Positions 43,005 to 52,356 of a stretch of 64,000 nt of DNA are shown here, one piece after another; within the stretch, counting starts at the first letter, position 1, and each line of letters opens with the position of its first letter. A model generated the notes under the pieces. The model ran no database searches, was not told the DNA's origin, and saw only the letters and a list, made by a program, of their open reading frames with translations. Origin of the DNA: an uncultured Sutterella sp. Its GTDB lineage: Bacteria; Pseudomonadota; Gammaproteobacteria; Burkholderiales; Burkholderiaceae_F. The translations under genes were made by a program, and so were the position numbers. The stretch covers positions 62,001-126,000 of the forward strand of contig CATVXH010000001.1 in assembly GCA_958347955.1 (NCBI GenBank). The letters run 5' to 3'.

Positions 43005-43850
43005 TCAGCATGATAATGCTGACAACGTCGGGTGTATTGTAAGACTTTTTACCGAAAAATGTTTCCAAGTTTTCGGGATTTTCTCAAACACCCTTTCCGC
43101 CTCATCTTTTTGCATCAGCGCAAATACAGCCGAGCCAGAGCCTGTTAGGCGGAATTGAGGTAAATCAGTTAATACTCGGTTTACCTCGGGATTCACAATT
43201 CTTACGATCGGTTCTAGATCATTGTGTCCCAGACTCATCCAGTCGCCCGTTTGTCGAGCGGCGTTGAGGATCGACATTTTGACGTATTTCGTATTTCTTG
43301 TCAAGTCCGGATGAGAAAAAATTTCAGCTGTCGGTTGACTGACGCCCGGCCATATTACCGCAAAAGGTAAAGAGGGGATATCAATCGGCTGTAATTTTTC
43401 ACCGATTCCTTCAACCCAGGCGTTAGACCCTAACAGGAAAAATGGAACATCGGCTCCTAATTTGGTCGCTAAACGCATCAGTTTCTCTGTCGAAATGTCA
43501 AGTTTCCACAGGTAGTTTAATCCCATTAAGGTGGTGGCCGCATCAGAGGAGCCGCCGCCGAGGCCAGCTCCTGCGGGAATTCTTTTGATGACTTCAATGT
43601 CCGCTCCTAACGGTGAACCGGTTTCTTTTTGAAGTAATCGGGCAGCTCTGACACACAGGTCTTTGGAGGGGTCGCCGATAATATCGCCACTTCGGCTGAT
43701 CACGCCATCGTTGCGCAAGGCAATGCGAACAGTATCGCATAAGTCAATCAAAACGAATACCGATTGCAGTTCGTGATATCCGTCAGCTCGCCTGCCGACA
43801 ACGTGCAAAAACAGATTTATTTTCGCAGGAGCTTGAAGTTCAAGATGCAT
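43005..43850 (-). CDS. ispE: 4-diphosphocytidyl-2-C-methyl-D-erythritol kinase
   Basis: 281 residues. A GHMP kinase of the MEP route to isoprenoids, phosphorylating CDP-methylerythritol. APAKINLFLHVVGRRADGYH is the substrate block, IPAGAGLGGGSSDAATTL the ATP loop, and LTGSGSAVFALM the third motif. Its start overlaps the lolB stop by 11 bases, the standard lolB-ispE arrangement. Confidence 0.96.
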   Translation of the reverse strand: MHLELQAPAKINLFLHVVGRRADGYHELQSVFVLIDLCDTVRIALRNDGVISRSGDIIGDPSKDLCVRAARLLQKETGSPLGADIEVIKRIPAGAGLGGGSSDAATTLMGLNYLWKLDISTEKLMRLATKLGADVPFFLLGSNAWVEGIGEKLQPIDIPSLPFAVIWPGVSQPTAEIFSHPDLTRNTKYVKMSILNAARQTGDWMSLGHNDLEPIVRIVNPEVNRVLTDLPQFRLTGSGSAVFALMQKDEAERVFEKIPKTWKHFSVKSLTIHPTLSALSC

Positions 43851-44406
43851 TTCTATTTGAGATTAACAAAAGGATTGATATAGACGGAGAAGTCTCTGAC
43901 GCTTGCCTCTGAAGGCGAATTCTATTTGGAAGCCCAGACGCATCGTACCTTTCGTATTGAATCAGCCATCCATTTTGTTCAATTTGACGATATGGAGTCG
44001 TATTGGGTTGTGTTTTCGCGGCACTTCCAGGGACAGGCGTTCCATCAAGCCAATACTGTAAACCGTTAACTGGAACACTGAATCCCAAGGTTTTTACTAA
44101 AAGTGATTCAGCGTCATCGGCCTCAACAGTGGATTTGCCGAGAGCTTCCAATGAAATGTTTTGAGGGGTTTGGGTAATTCGGGCTAATGTGTTGCCTAAC
44201 GGGCTTTTTAAGTCCAGTATTGTCAAGACCTCCTTGCTATGAGTGAGAGTGAATCGTCCACTGTGGTTTTCACGTTGAGTTGCTGACTCAGCAGAAATGG
44301 AGAAGCGCCCCTGCCATGTCTGCTCTAAATCAGGTGTTGACAATGAGACACAACCGGTCAGCCACACCGATATCATCGAAATTAAAGCAAACGTTCTCAG
44401 TGACAT
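43840..44406 (-). CDS. lolB: Outer membrane lipoprotein receptor LolB
   Basis: 188 residues. LolB takes lipoproteins from LolA and inserts them into the outer membrane. A lipoprotein signal ends at LTGC with C19, followed by VSLS (no aspartate at +2, so outer membrane). WQGRFSISAE and DLKSPLGNTLARITQTP are the family beta-strands, and WLIQYERYDASGLPNRIRLQR ends it. It lies 8 bp after the TPR gene and overlaps ispE. Confidence 0.92.
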   Translation of the reverse strand: MSLRTFALISMISVWLTGCVSLSTPDLEQTWQGRFSISAESATQRENHSGRFTLTHSKEVLTILDLKSPLGNTLARITQTPQNISLEALGKSTVEADDAESLLVKTLGFSVPVNGLQYWLDGTPVPGSAAKTQPNTTPYRQIEQNGWLIQYERYDASGLPNRIRLQRQASETSPSISILLLISNRNAS

Positions 44407-44414
44407 TGTTTTCC

Positions 44415-46136
44415 TTAAAACCGAAGATGTAGGCGATCCATCAAGGCGTTGACAACCGGATCATCAGCGTTTTCTTTAAGCATTGGTCTTAAAATATCCA
44501 TTGCTTTCTGCGTGGCGCCTTGAACCTGATAGACCTCTGCCAGGTGCAACAAAATTTCTTTATCTTTCAGAAGTGCCGCGGCTTTCTCCAAATACTTTTG
44601 CGCTTCTGTCAGTTGACCTTTTCGGAATAGAAGCCAGCCCATGGAATCTAAATAAGCAGCGTTGTCAGGCTTTTTTCCCAATGCTTTTTCAATCAAGGCT
44701 TGGGCTTGATCTAGATTGACGTTGTTTTCAACCCAAAGATAACCTAAGGTGTTATAGAAGTCTGGTTCATCCGGGTAGAAATTGATGGCGTCCTGAAGAT
44801 ATTTTTCCGCATCCGAAAGACGATGCAACTCATTGGCCACAATAGCACATTGGTAAAGCAAAGTGGCATTGTCAGGATCTGTTTCAAGGGCCTGTTTCAT
44901 TGCTTCGTAAGCGGCCCCTATTGATCCTTGATCGTGAAGAATCTGAGCTTTCTTATACAAAAACTCCGTCTTTAATCGCTCATCTATCTTAGTATTTTCC
45001 AAAATTTCGATTGCTTCTTTGTAGCGTTCTTCAGCGGCTAAACACTGAGCCAAAAATAGACGTGATTGGGGATAAAACTCACTGCTTGTATCTACTTGTT
45101 TGAACCATTCGGCAGCCGCTCCAAAATGTCGCTGTTTGTAGTCAATCATACCCAGTGAAAGGTAGGTCCTTGGGAGACGATCTTGGAGTGATTTTTGATT
45201 TTTTGCTAACCGTTCAAATGTCATTAAGTAGCGTTTTGTTTCATCCGTTAATCCGACATTGTCACAGACACTGGCTAAGGTAAAAGCTAAGTTGGGTAAT
45301 GTTTGTGCGAATGAATCTAAAACTTGTATTTGTTTTTGGACGCCTTTTTTATTTTGTGTTCTCGCATAAGCTTTAGCCAGGCCAAGTTGCGCGTCATAGT
45401 CTTTAGGATGTTTGCGGACGAAATTTTCTAGCAACCGAATGCTTTCCTTGGGTTGTTTTGAAATCAGCACGTCGGCATACTCAAGCAAAGCGCTGGAACT
45501 GTCGGGAAGTTGTTGCCAGGCTATTTTCGCATAGCGTTCGCCTAATTCGATATTGCCGGTGCGGCGATAAAGTTTCGCTAGTGTGAGAGCTGACTCTTTT
45601 TGATCTTTACAGAGAGTAGCGAGCGGACGCAAAAACTGAAGCATTTCCTGGGGTTGCCAGTTCCCTAGTTCCGCCTGAATGGCAATGGCTTGGAAGCGTT
45701 GAAGTTTTTCAGTTTGAGTCGAACCTTCGGCAATAAGTTTTTGTGCTTTAACAGCCAAACTCTCTGTTGACTCACCTTGACGAACTTGTGTCAGTAAATT
45801 GGCTAATTGCGCGTTTTCATTTTGAGGAGCCAATGTTTCCCAAAGTTTGGCGGCTTCTTCTGCTAATTCAAAAGCATGAGCGGCATCAGCGATTTCGAAC
45901 GCGCGTTGAGCTAAACGAGGGTCTTTAGTGACGCGAGCTGTTTGCATGTAAGTCTGGAAAGCCGTGCCGAGATCGTGTCGTTGCAAGGCGAATTCAGAAG
46001 CAATAATTTGGAATAAAAGTCCACCCGTCAATTCAACATTTGGGAGGGTTTCTTTTGCGAAAACGGCGCTGACCATGCAACAAACAGTTGCGGCACTACA
46101 GAGGGTTTTCTTTATAAAAGATGATTTCAGTGGCAT
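44415..46136 (-). CDS. TPR-repeat periplasmic protein
   Basis: 573 residues from ATG 46136, where a signal peptide begins (hydrophobic 8-27, ending VFA). The mature protein is a long array of tetratricopeptide repeats; clear ones are SSALLEYADVLISK, KDYDAQLGLAKAYARTQ and the C-terminal DNAAYLDSMGWLLFRKGQLTEAQKYLEKA. The family is always found before lolB in Burkholderiales; its task is not known but the place suggests lipoprotein or LPS transport. It diverges from mutY with 52 bp between. Confidence 0.88.
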   Translation of the reverse strand: MPLKSSFIKKTLCSAATVCCMVSAVFAKETLPNVELTGGLLFQIIASEFALQRHDLGTAFQTYMQTARVTKDPRLAQRAFEIADAAHAFELAEEAAKLWETLAPQNENAQLANLLTQVRQGESTESLAVKAQKLIAEGSTQTEKLQRFQAIAIQAELGNWQPQEMLQFLRPLATLCKDQKESALTLAKLYRRTGNIELGERYAKIAWQQLPDSSSALLEYADVLISKQPKESIRLLENFVRKHPKDYDAQLGLAKAYARTQNKKGVQKQIQVLDSFAQTLPNLAFTLASVCDNVGLTDETKRYLMTFERLAKNQKSLQDRLPRTYLSLGMIDYKQRHFGAAAEWFKQVDTSSEFYPQSRLFLAQCLAAEERYKEAIEILENTKIDERLKTEFLYKKAQILHDQGSIGAAYEAMKQALETDPDNATLLYQCAIVANELHRLSDAEKYLQDAINFYPDEPDFYNTLGYLWVENNVNLDQAQALIEKALGKKPDNAAYLDSMGWLLFRKGQLTEAQKYLEKAAALLKDKEILLHLAEVYQVQGATQKAMDILRPMLKENADDPVVNALMDRLHLRF

Positions 46137-46188
46137 GGCTTTATAATCCAACGAGACTTCGCTATTGTACTGTTTTCCGTAAAAATCA

Positions 46189-47226
46189 ATGCATCCGAAA
46201 CAATTCTCCCGCACGCTTATTTCATGGCAAAGAGACCATGGCCGTCATCATCTTCCCTGGCAAGTGGCAGAGCCGTATGCGCGCTGGATATCGGAAATAA
46301 TGCTTCAACAAACACAAGTGGCTACGGTGATCGAATACTATGACCGTTTTATGCGACGTTTCCCGACGGTGCAGGATTTGGCTAAAGCCCAAGAAGATGA
46401 GGTGATGCAGTATTGGTCAGGTTTGGGTTACTACAGTCGAGCAAGAAATTTGCATAAAACCGCTCGTATTATTGTTGAAGAAAAATCAGGCATCTTTCCC
46501 AAAAAACGTTTGGAATGGGAGTGTTTGCCGGGAATAGGGCGCAGTACTGCGGCGGCTATTGTTGCATTTAGTTTCGGGGCTAAAGAGACAATCCTAGATG
46601 GAAATGTAAAACGGGTTCTCGCCCGTTTGTTTCGGATTGAGTCGCCGGTTAATGAGACCAACACAATTAAAGAACTTTGGACCTTAGCGGAAAAACTTTT
46701 GCCGGATCAAGACATAGAAGATTACATTCAAGGATTGATGGATATGGGGGCGACGGTTTGCACTCGCAATCCCAAGTGCGTGCTTTGTCCTTTTCGTGAG
46801 GAGTGTGAAGCATTGAAAGCCGGTCTTCAAAACAAAATACCGCTCACTTTGAAACGTTCCAAACGCCCACAAAGAGAAAAGACTTTTTTATTACTTTGGG
46901 ACGATGACGAGTGTTTCTTACAAAAGAGGACGACTAAAGGGGTTTGGGAGGGGCTTTATTGCCTTCCGGAAAAAGACGGAGCGCTGACCCAGGAAGCGGT
47001 GGAAGCAATAGTCACGGGAATGGGATTTGGAATCAAGAACTGTAGGGCAATTGAAAGTTTTTCTCATGATTTTTCTCATTATCGGCTGATTCTTCACCCG
47101 TTTGCTGTTCGAGTAACCCGAAAAACTGCGACATCAAGTATTGAGCGATGGGCGAAGATAGCCGATTTACCGGACATCGGCTTACCCGCTCCAATAAGAA
47201 GTCTTTTGGAAAGGTTCTTTTTTTAA
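46189..47226 (+). CDS. mutY: A/G-specific adenine DNA glycosylase
   Basis: 345 residues. MutY removes adenine mispaired with 8-oxoguanine. The catalytic residues are E36 (SEIMLQQTQV) and D137 (ETILDGNVKRV), with the helix-hairpin-helix LPGIGRSTAAAI between. The [4Fe-4S] cysteines are C191, C197, C200 and C206; the first loop has five residues where six are usual. A C-terminal MutT-like domain (about 230-345) reads the 8-oxoG. Ends tail-to-tail with rapZ. Confidence 0.94.
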   Translation: MHPKQFSRTLISWQRDHGRHHLPWQVAEPYARWISEIMLQQTQVATVIEYYDRFMRRFPTVQDLAKAQEDEVMQYWSGLGYYSRARNLHKTARIIVEEKSGIFPKKRLEWECLPGIGRSTAAAIVAFSFGAKETILDGNVKRVLARLFRIESPVNETNTIKELWTLAEKLLPDQDIEDYIQGLMDMGATVCTRNPKCVLCPFREECEALKAGLQNKIPLTLKRSKRPQREKTFLLLWDDDECFLQKRTTKGVWEGLYCLPEKDGALTQEAVEAIVTGMGFGIKNCRAIESFSHDFSHYRLILHPFAVRVTRKTATSSIERWAKIADLPDIGLPAPIRSLLERFFF

Positions 47227-48119
47227 AGACACTGAGAAAGACCTTTAATTGGGGTCCTGGCTTGACCGATGATTCGATGACGAATCGTTACAGAAGCGGT
47301 TTTTTCTGCAAAATACTTGGCCAAGGTTTCAGCAACATAAACAGAGCGATGCTGACCGCCCGTGCAACCGATAGCTATGGTCAGATAATGACGGTTAGTG
47401 GCTTGGTAGCTCGGGAGCCATTTTTCAATGAAATGAGCGATGTCCGTAACCATCTCATTGACTGCGGGCTGTTTTTGCATGTATTCGATGATTGGCCTGT
47501 CTTTTCCTGTCAGCGGTCGCAATTGCGGATCGTAATACGGGTTGGGTAAATTTCTGACATCAAAAACAAGGTCTGCGGCGATGGGAATGCCGTGCTTATA
47601 GCCAAACGATTCGAAAGATAAACTTAAATCCGCATGCGGCGCATCCGCAAAATCTTTTACCCAGGTACGAAGCGTATTGCTTTGCAGGTGAGTAGTGTCG
47701 ACGACATGTGCCTGCGTGCTATAGGGTTCAAGCAACTCTCTTTCTTTGTTGATGACTTCCGCCAGCGTAACTTTTTCTTTATTTGCACTAAAGCGCAGTG
47801 TCAGGGGATGACGGCGTCTTGTTTCAGAAAAGCGCTGGATAAGTTCCTGCGTGGAGGCGGTAAGAAACAGAATTCTGACATCCCAATCTTTTTGTGCGTT
47901 TAATTCGTCAATGAGCTTTTCAGGGGCGTATCCCTCGAAGTCACTCCTGGCATCAATAGCGAACGCCACATATTCCTGAGATTGCTGTAAGGATTTTGCT
48001 ACAGGAATGACAAAAGACAGCGGCAGGTTGTCGATACAGTAATAACCTGAGTCTTCCAATTGGCGAATAGCAACAGATTTGCCGGAACCGGAGAGTCCTG
48101 TGACGATAATAAGCTTCAT
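47223..48119 (-). CDS. rapZ: RNase adapter protein RapZ
   Basis: 298 residues. RapZ binds the sRNA GlmZ in E. coli and guides RNase E; it also senses glucosamine 6-phosphate. Walker A GLSGSGKS is at residues 8-15, Walker B-like FAIDARSD at about 55, then LFLTASTQELIQRFSETRRRHPL, and the C-terminal RNA-binding IAIGCTGGQHRSVYVAE. Next upstream is ptsN with no hprK between. It ends against mutY. Confidence 0.93.
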   Translation of the reverse strand: MKLIIVTGLSGSGKSVAIRQLEDSGYYCIDNLPLSFVIPVAKSLQQSQEYVAFAIDARSDFEGYAPEKLIDELNAQKDWDVRILFLTASTQELIQRFSETRRRHPLTLRFSANKEKVTLAEVINKERELLEPYSTQAHVVDTTHLQSNTLRTWVKDFADAPHADLSLSFESFGYKHGIPIAADLVFDVRNLPNPYYDPQLRPLTGKDRPIIEYMQKQPAVNEMVTDIAHFIEKWLPSYQATNRHYLTIAIGCTGGQHRSVYVAETLAKYFAEKTASVTIRHRIIGQARTPIKGLSQCL

Positions 48120-48159
48120 AGTGCCGCCTCGAAAAATGTCAGTCTATTGTAGCGAATTA

Positions 48160-48765
48160 TCAGGTATTGTTTTCTACCGCGGCAACTGTGACAGATTGGT
48201 GCCCCTGTTGTTCCTTCAGCTCCGCTTTTACAGCTTCGTTTAAGATGTCCCATTCATTTTCCAGAGCATCTTCTTGGGTTTCTTGAGCTAAAACGGTAGG
48301 GGCGACCCAGTCCATGACACAAGAACAAACCTCAACACTATTTTCAGCTTTTCGAAGTTTGGCGCAAAAAGATTTGCTTCCCAACATTGCGATGCATTCG
48401 CGCAGAAGCGGCAAATATTCATCATCATCGTTTGTTTTAGGAACGATCAAGAAAAAGAAAATATCAACAGGTTTGTTGTCGTAAGGAGTCGGGTCAATGT
48501 GAATAGGGCGTTGGAGTAAAACCAGCGTGATGATGGGGTGTTTTAACCCATCAATTTCACAATGAGGCAGTGTGACACCGCCTCCTAATGCGTTGTTGCC
48601 GATACGTTCCCTGGCATAAAGAGCTTCAAAAACCTGAGTGTGAGGCACTCCAGACATTTGAAAAGTCAAACAAGCTTCCTCAAAAACTCGTTTTTTTGTC
48701 GCCCGTTGCATCGAATTAAAGAAGATAACGTTCGACGAAGATAAGTATTGATAGATCTGGTTCAT
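48160..48765 (-). CDS. ptsN: Nitrogen-type PTS EIIA component
   Basis: 201 residues. EIIA-Ntr is phosphorylated at a histidine, here H68 in TLPHCEID, and regulates potassium uptake, phosphate response and other targets. RERIGNNALGGGVTLPH and DIFFFLIVP are the family blocks. The last 40 residues (ETQEDALENEWDILNEAV) exceed the usual 150-160 length. It lies 8 bp after lptB; rpoN and hpf, which stand between them in most Betaproteobacteria, are absent. Confidence 0.92.
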   Translation of the reverse strand: MNQIYQYLSSSNVIFFNSMQRATKKRVFEEACLTFQMSGVPHTQVFEALYARERIGNNALGGGVTLPHCEIDGLKHPIITLVLLQRPIHIDPTPYDNKPVDIFFFLIVPKTNDDDEYLPLLRECIAMLGSKSFCAKLRKAENSVEVCSCVMDWVAPTVLAQETQEDALENEWDILNEAVKAELKEQQGHQSVTVAAVENNT

Positions 48766-48773
48766 GGCCGCGT

Positions 48774-49607
48774 TTACATGCGGAATCCTTCGCCTAAATA
48801 GGCCTTTTGGACCGCTTCATTTTGAACGATATCTTTCGGGTGGCCGCTCGCCAACACACCTCCATCGCAAATGATATAAGCATGATCGCAGATGCCAAGA
48901 GTTTCTCGAACATTGTGGTCTGTGATGAGAACGCCTATGCCTCGTTGCTTGAGAAAGCGAACGATGCGTTGAATCTCAATAACAGCGATGGGATCGACGC
49001 CTGCAAAAGGCTCGTCCAATAAAATAAATTTCGGTTCTGCGGCCAGAGCTCGGGCAATTTCGGTACGGCGACGCTCGCCGCCAGATAGACTCATCGCCGG
49101 ATTAGTTCTCAGGCGGGTGATTTGCAGCTCATCGAGCAAATCATTGAGTTTTTGTTCAATGACTTCTTTGCTGTAGCTTTTGCCGTTTTCATCGCGTTGC
49201 AATTCAAGAATAGCGCGGATGTTTTCCTCCACTGTCATACGCCGGAAAACTGACGCTTCTTGTGGAAGGTACGACACGCCCAAGCGCGAGCGCTGATAAA
49301 TTGGCAAATGAGCGATTGATTGACCATCAAGTTCAATTGTTCCGCCATCGGCGACAACCAGTCCCACCACCATATTGAAAGTGGTTGTCTTTCCTGCGCC
49401 ATTAGGTCCTAAAAGCCCTACGACTTCACCGCTTTTGACTTCAAGAGAAACATCCTGAACAACCCAGCGACTGCCGTAGCGTTTTTTCAAGCCGAGGGCG
49501 CGTAACGTATTCACTGACGGGGCAGAAGCGACTTCTTGATCATTGCTTTCTGCTGCAATTTCTTCGGTTTGATGAACAATTTCAAAATTTTCTTCGGTAC
49601 TCGGCAC
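48774..49607 (-). CDS. lptB: LPS export ABC transporter ATP-binding protein
   Basis: 277 residues, GTG start at 49607 with AGGAAA ahead. LptB powers LPS extraction from the inner membrane with LptFG. Walker A GPNGAGKTT, the signature MSLSGGERRRTEIARALA and Walker B FILLDEPFAGVDP are complete. The first 35 residues (acidic, EENFEIVHQTEEIAAESNDQ) are an extension compared with the 241-residue E. coli protein. lptF and lptG are not in this window. Confidence 0.95.
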   Translation of the reverse strand: MPSTEENFEIVHQTEEIAAESNDQEVASAPSVNTLRALGLKKRYGSRWVVQDVSLEVKSGEVVGLLGPNGAGKTTTFNMVVGLVVADGGTIELDGQSIAHLPIYQRSRLGVSYLPQEASVFRRMTVEENIRAILELQRDENGKSYSKEVIEQKLNDLLDELQITRLRTNPAMSLSGGERRRTEIARALAAEPKFILLDEPFAGVDPIAVIEIQRIVRFLKQRGIGVLITDHNVRETLGICDHAYIICDGGVLASGHPKDIVQNEAVQKAYLGEGFRM

Positions 49608-49636
49608 GATGTTTCCTTTTACTTGTCAGTGGACGC

Positions 49637-50155
49637 TTAACGTGAATTGTTTCTTGGCGCAATCACGGTACTTGCTCGACCACCGCTATTACCTTGGATA
49701 ATTGTACGTGAGCGAATGGTGTCATAGATGATTTTGTTGCCTCGAGCTGTATCCTTGACAACTCCGTTTTCAGAACGTTGGACTAACGCTTCTCCTGTCA
49801 GAGTTACGATGCCGGTTTGTTCCTCGTAAACGATTTGTTGAGCCCGACCGGAAACCCACTCTTCAACACCTTTTACTTTGGGATCCCGCTTTTGGCGAAA
49901 AGTCGCCAGATTCCCGGAAAGAGTGCCTTTTTTATAGCCTGTTGAGGTTTCCTGAAGAACCAATTTCTCTCCGGTCAGGCGCATTGTTCCTTGGTCAACG
50001 CGGACCGATCCAGTATAGGTTGCCACTTGTTTGATTTGGTCACCGAAAAAGTGGTTCGCCTGAATTTCAATGGGCTTTTGCCTGTCTTGACTTTCTGCTT
50101 GTGCGAACGGACAAGCCAAGCTGAGCAGCAGAACAATAAGCGCGCTGTATTTCAT
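49637..50155 (-). CDS. lptA: LPS transport periplasmic protein LptA
   Basis: 172 residues with a signal peptide (cleaved near FAQA). LptA forms the beta-jellyroll bridge that carries LPS through the periplasm. PIEIQANHFFGDQIKQVATYTGSVRVDQGTMRLTGEKL is the OstA-like fold; the C-terminus is basic (TIIQGNSGGRASTVIAPR). It sits between lptC and lptB as expected. Confidence 0.92.
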   Translation of the reverse strand: MKYSALIVLLLSLACPFAQAESQDRQKPIEIQANHFFGDQIKQVATYTGSVRVDQGTMRLTGEKLVLQETSTGYKKGTLSGNLATFRQKRDPKVKGVEEWVSGRAQQIVYEEQTGIVTLTGEALVQRSENGVVKDTARGNKIIYDTIRSRTIIQGNSGGRASTVIAPRNNSR

Positions 50156-50169
50156 AGCTCTTACCTTTG

Positions 50170-50757
50170 TTATGGAAGTAGGTTCTTCGACCCGTTTTGA
50201 GGTTCTATCACTGTAGTCACCCGGCTCTTCAATTCAATGGTTTGATTCATATTGTCGAATACCATTCCAGTGCCTCGAGCATGGTCATCGCCGCTGAAAA
50301 TGTCAACGACATCATCGGACTCGTAACGGTTAATGTCAGCGTAAACTGTCATGCTTTGTGTTTCAAGGCGGCTAGCCGCAGTGTTGCCGTTAGCAGCACG
50401 CGATACAACGACATCTCCTTCAAACTGGTATGTTTCTCCTGCGTCATCGGAACGTCCTTTGAGTGCCTCGGCGTGTGTTAGCGGTTCGTTTGGGGAGACT
50501 GTTGTGGCCTTTGGCCTAGTCATGATGACAGAGTCGTTTGAGAAGTGGAGAAATTCATCGGCTTGAAGACGATTTTTAGCTACACCGGTTTCATCAAAAG
50601 CAATGATGGTCGCTTTGGTTGCAATAAAATCAGGCGAGTCTTCACTTGGCACATAACGCAAATTGCTAAACGAAGCTTGCATGGCGTACCAGTAGCTCGC
50701 AGCAATAAGGATGAGCAATAAAATGATGGCAATAATCGCGGTCAGTCTTTCGCGCAT
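50170..50757 (-). CDS. lptC: LPS export system protein LptC
   Basis: 195 residues from ATG 50757; a TTG at 50772 overlaps the kdsC stop and is less likely. LptC is anchored by one N-terminal helix (about 7-27) and passes LPS from LptBFG to LptA. The periplasmic part has the LptC strands (YVPSEDSPDFIATKATIIAFDETGVAKNRLQADEF and YQFEGDVVVSR). Position kdsC-lptC-lptA is standard. Confidence 0.9.
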   Translation of the reverse strand: MRERLTAIIAIILLLILIAASYWYAMQASFSNLRYVPSEDSPDFIATKATIIAFDETGVAKNRLQADEFLHFSNDSVIMTRPKATTVSPNEPLTHAEALKGRSDDAGETYQFEGDVVVSRAANGNTAASRLETQSMTVYADINRYESDDVVDIFSGDDHARGTGMVFDNMNQTIELKSRVTTVIEPQNGSKNLLP

Positions 50758-50768
50758 GTTTTTCTCTA

Positions 50769-51320
50769 TCAATAGCGGTGTGCTGCATTCGGGTTCGGAT
50801 GCAGGAACATATTCTCAAGCGTATTTTCCCACTTCCCCTGAGCTTTTAAAATATATTCAGCCAGCTCACGTACAGCGCCAGCTCCGCCCTTGCGGACACT
50901 TTTGAAATCCGCAAGCTGTTCAATATCTTTGACAGCATCGCTCGGGCATGCAGCAAGTCCAACTTGTTGGATAACAGCATAATCGGGCAGGTCATCGCCG
51001 ATATAAGCAATTTGCTGAGGTTCAAGTCCCGTCGTGGACAAAAGAACCTGCAGCCCCTTGACCTTATCTCTTTGGCCTTGGAGAACATTTGTAATTCCAA
51101 GTTCTTGAGTACGTTTTTTCAAAATTTCGGAACTACGAGCAGTTAGGATGGCAACGTCAATTCCATTTGCCAAAAGCATCTTGATTCCCAAACCGTCTTT
51201 CACATCAAAGGCTTTAAATAGTTCTCCGTCATTGCCGATATAAATTTTTCCATCGGTTAGAACGCCATCAACATCACAAATCAGAAGCTTGATTTTTTGT
51301 GCTTTTTCAAAAAGTGTCAT
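50769..51320 (-). CDS. kdsC: 3-deoxy-D-manno-octulosonate 8-phosphate phosphatase
   Basis: 183 residues. A HAD phosphatase that makes Kdo for the LPS core. HAD motif I is DVDGVLTDGKIYIG, motif II LTARSSEIL, motif III and IV GQRDKVKGL and YIGDDLPDYAVI. It starts on the kdsD stop (ATGA). Confidence 0.95.
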   Translation of the reverse strand: MTLFEKAQKIKLLICDVDGVLTDGKIYIGNDGELFKAFDVKDGLGIKMLLANGIDVAILTARSSEILKKRTQELGITNVLQGQRDKVKGLQVLLSTTGLEPQQIAYIGDDLPDYAVIQQVGLAACPSDAVKDIEQLADFKSVRKGGAGAVRELAEYILKAQGKWENTLENMFLHPNPNAAHRY

Positions 51321-52303
51321 ATTACTTTCGCCGTCATTAAATCATGAATATGCAAGGCGCCGATTAGTCGATTTTGCTCATCGACAACCAACAACTGGTT
51401 GCACAATGAACGATCGAGGATATGGGCTGCCTCGGCAGCCAATGCCGACTTAGAGATGGTTTTCGGTGAAGGAGTCATCACATCAGCTATGCAGATGTTT
51501 CTGATGTCGCCCACTCGCTCAATAAGACGACGCAAATCACCTTCGGTAAATATGCCGTTGACGCAATTGTTTGCGTCAACGATGGCCGTCATACCAATGC
51601 GTTTTAGCGTGATTTCCCTAATTGCTTCTAAAACGGATACCGTGTTTAAGACACTCGGCACTTTTTCACCTGTGCGCATAACATCACTGACGTGAATTAA
51701 GAGACGGCGGCCAAGCGCTCCACCCGGATGTGAACGCGCAAAATCATCGGCCGTAAAGCCTTTAGCTTGAAGACATGCGACAGCTAAGGCATCTCCCAAG
51801 GCCAAGGTCGCCGTGGTGCTTGTAGTCGGTGCAAGTCCCAAGGGGCAAGCTTCTTGTCTAACGCCAATGTCTAGGTGGATATCAGCGTATTTGGCAAGGG
51901 CGCTATCCGGAGAGCTCGTCATTGCGATCAGGGGAGTGCCTTCGCGCTTAATGACTGGAACAATCGTTAGCAGTTCATTGGTTGTTCCAGAATTGGAAAT
52001 GGCAATCAACACATCATCTCGTGTAATCATTCCCAAATCACCGTGTGCGGCCTCCCCTGCATGAACAAAAAACGACGGCGTGCCAGTAGAGGCAAGTGTG
52101 GCGGCCAATTTGCAGCCAATGTGACCGCTTTTGCCAACACCAGAAACAACCACTCTCCCTTTGCAATTCAACAGACACTGCACTGCCTGCATGAAAGGCT
52201 TACCCAATTTATCCGCTAAGTCAGTTAAAGCCTTTGCTTCCTGGATTAAAACCGTACGAGCCAACGCTAAAGTAGAGTCGTTCGTGTGGGCATGTTCAAT
52301 CAT
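51317..52303 (-). CDS. kdsD: Arabinose-5-phosphate isomerase
   Basis: 328 residues from ATG 52303, chosen because a strong AAGGAAAGGAAG lies directly ahead. KdsD turns ribulose 5-phosphate into arabinose 5-phosphate, the first step to Kdo. An SIS domain (VVVSGVGKSGHIGCKLAATLASTGTPSFFVHAGEA) is followed by two CBS domains (about 205-328). It is the first gene of kdsD-kdsC-lptC-lptA-lptB-ptsN-rapZ. Confidence 0.95.
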   Translation of the reverse strand: MIEHAHTNDSTLALARTVLIQEAKALTDLADKLGKPFMQAVQCLLNCKGRVVVSGVGKSGHIGCKLAATLASTGTPSFFVHAGEAAHGDLGMITRDDVLIAISNSGTTNELLTIVPVIKREGTPLIAMTSSPDSALAKYADIHLDIGVRQEACPLGLAPTTSTTATLALGDALAVACLQAKGFTADDFARSHPGGALGRRLLIHVSDVMRTGEKVPSVLNTVSVLEAIREITLKRIGMTAIVDANNCVNGIFTEGDLRRLIERVGDIRNICIADVMTPSPKTISKSALAAEAAHILDRSLCNQLLVVDEQNRLIGALHIHDLMTAKVI

Positions 52304-52356
52304 TTCTTCCTTTCCTTTTTGTCCAAGCGTCACTGAAAGCTTTGGGTTGCAAACTG

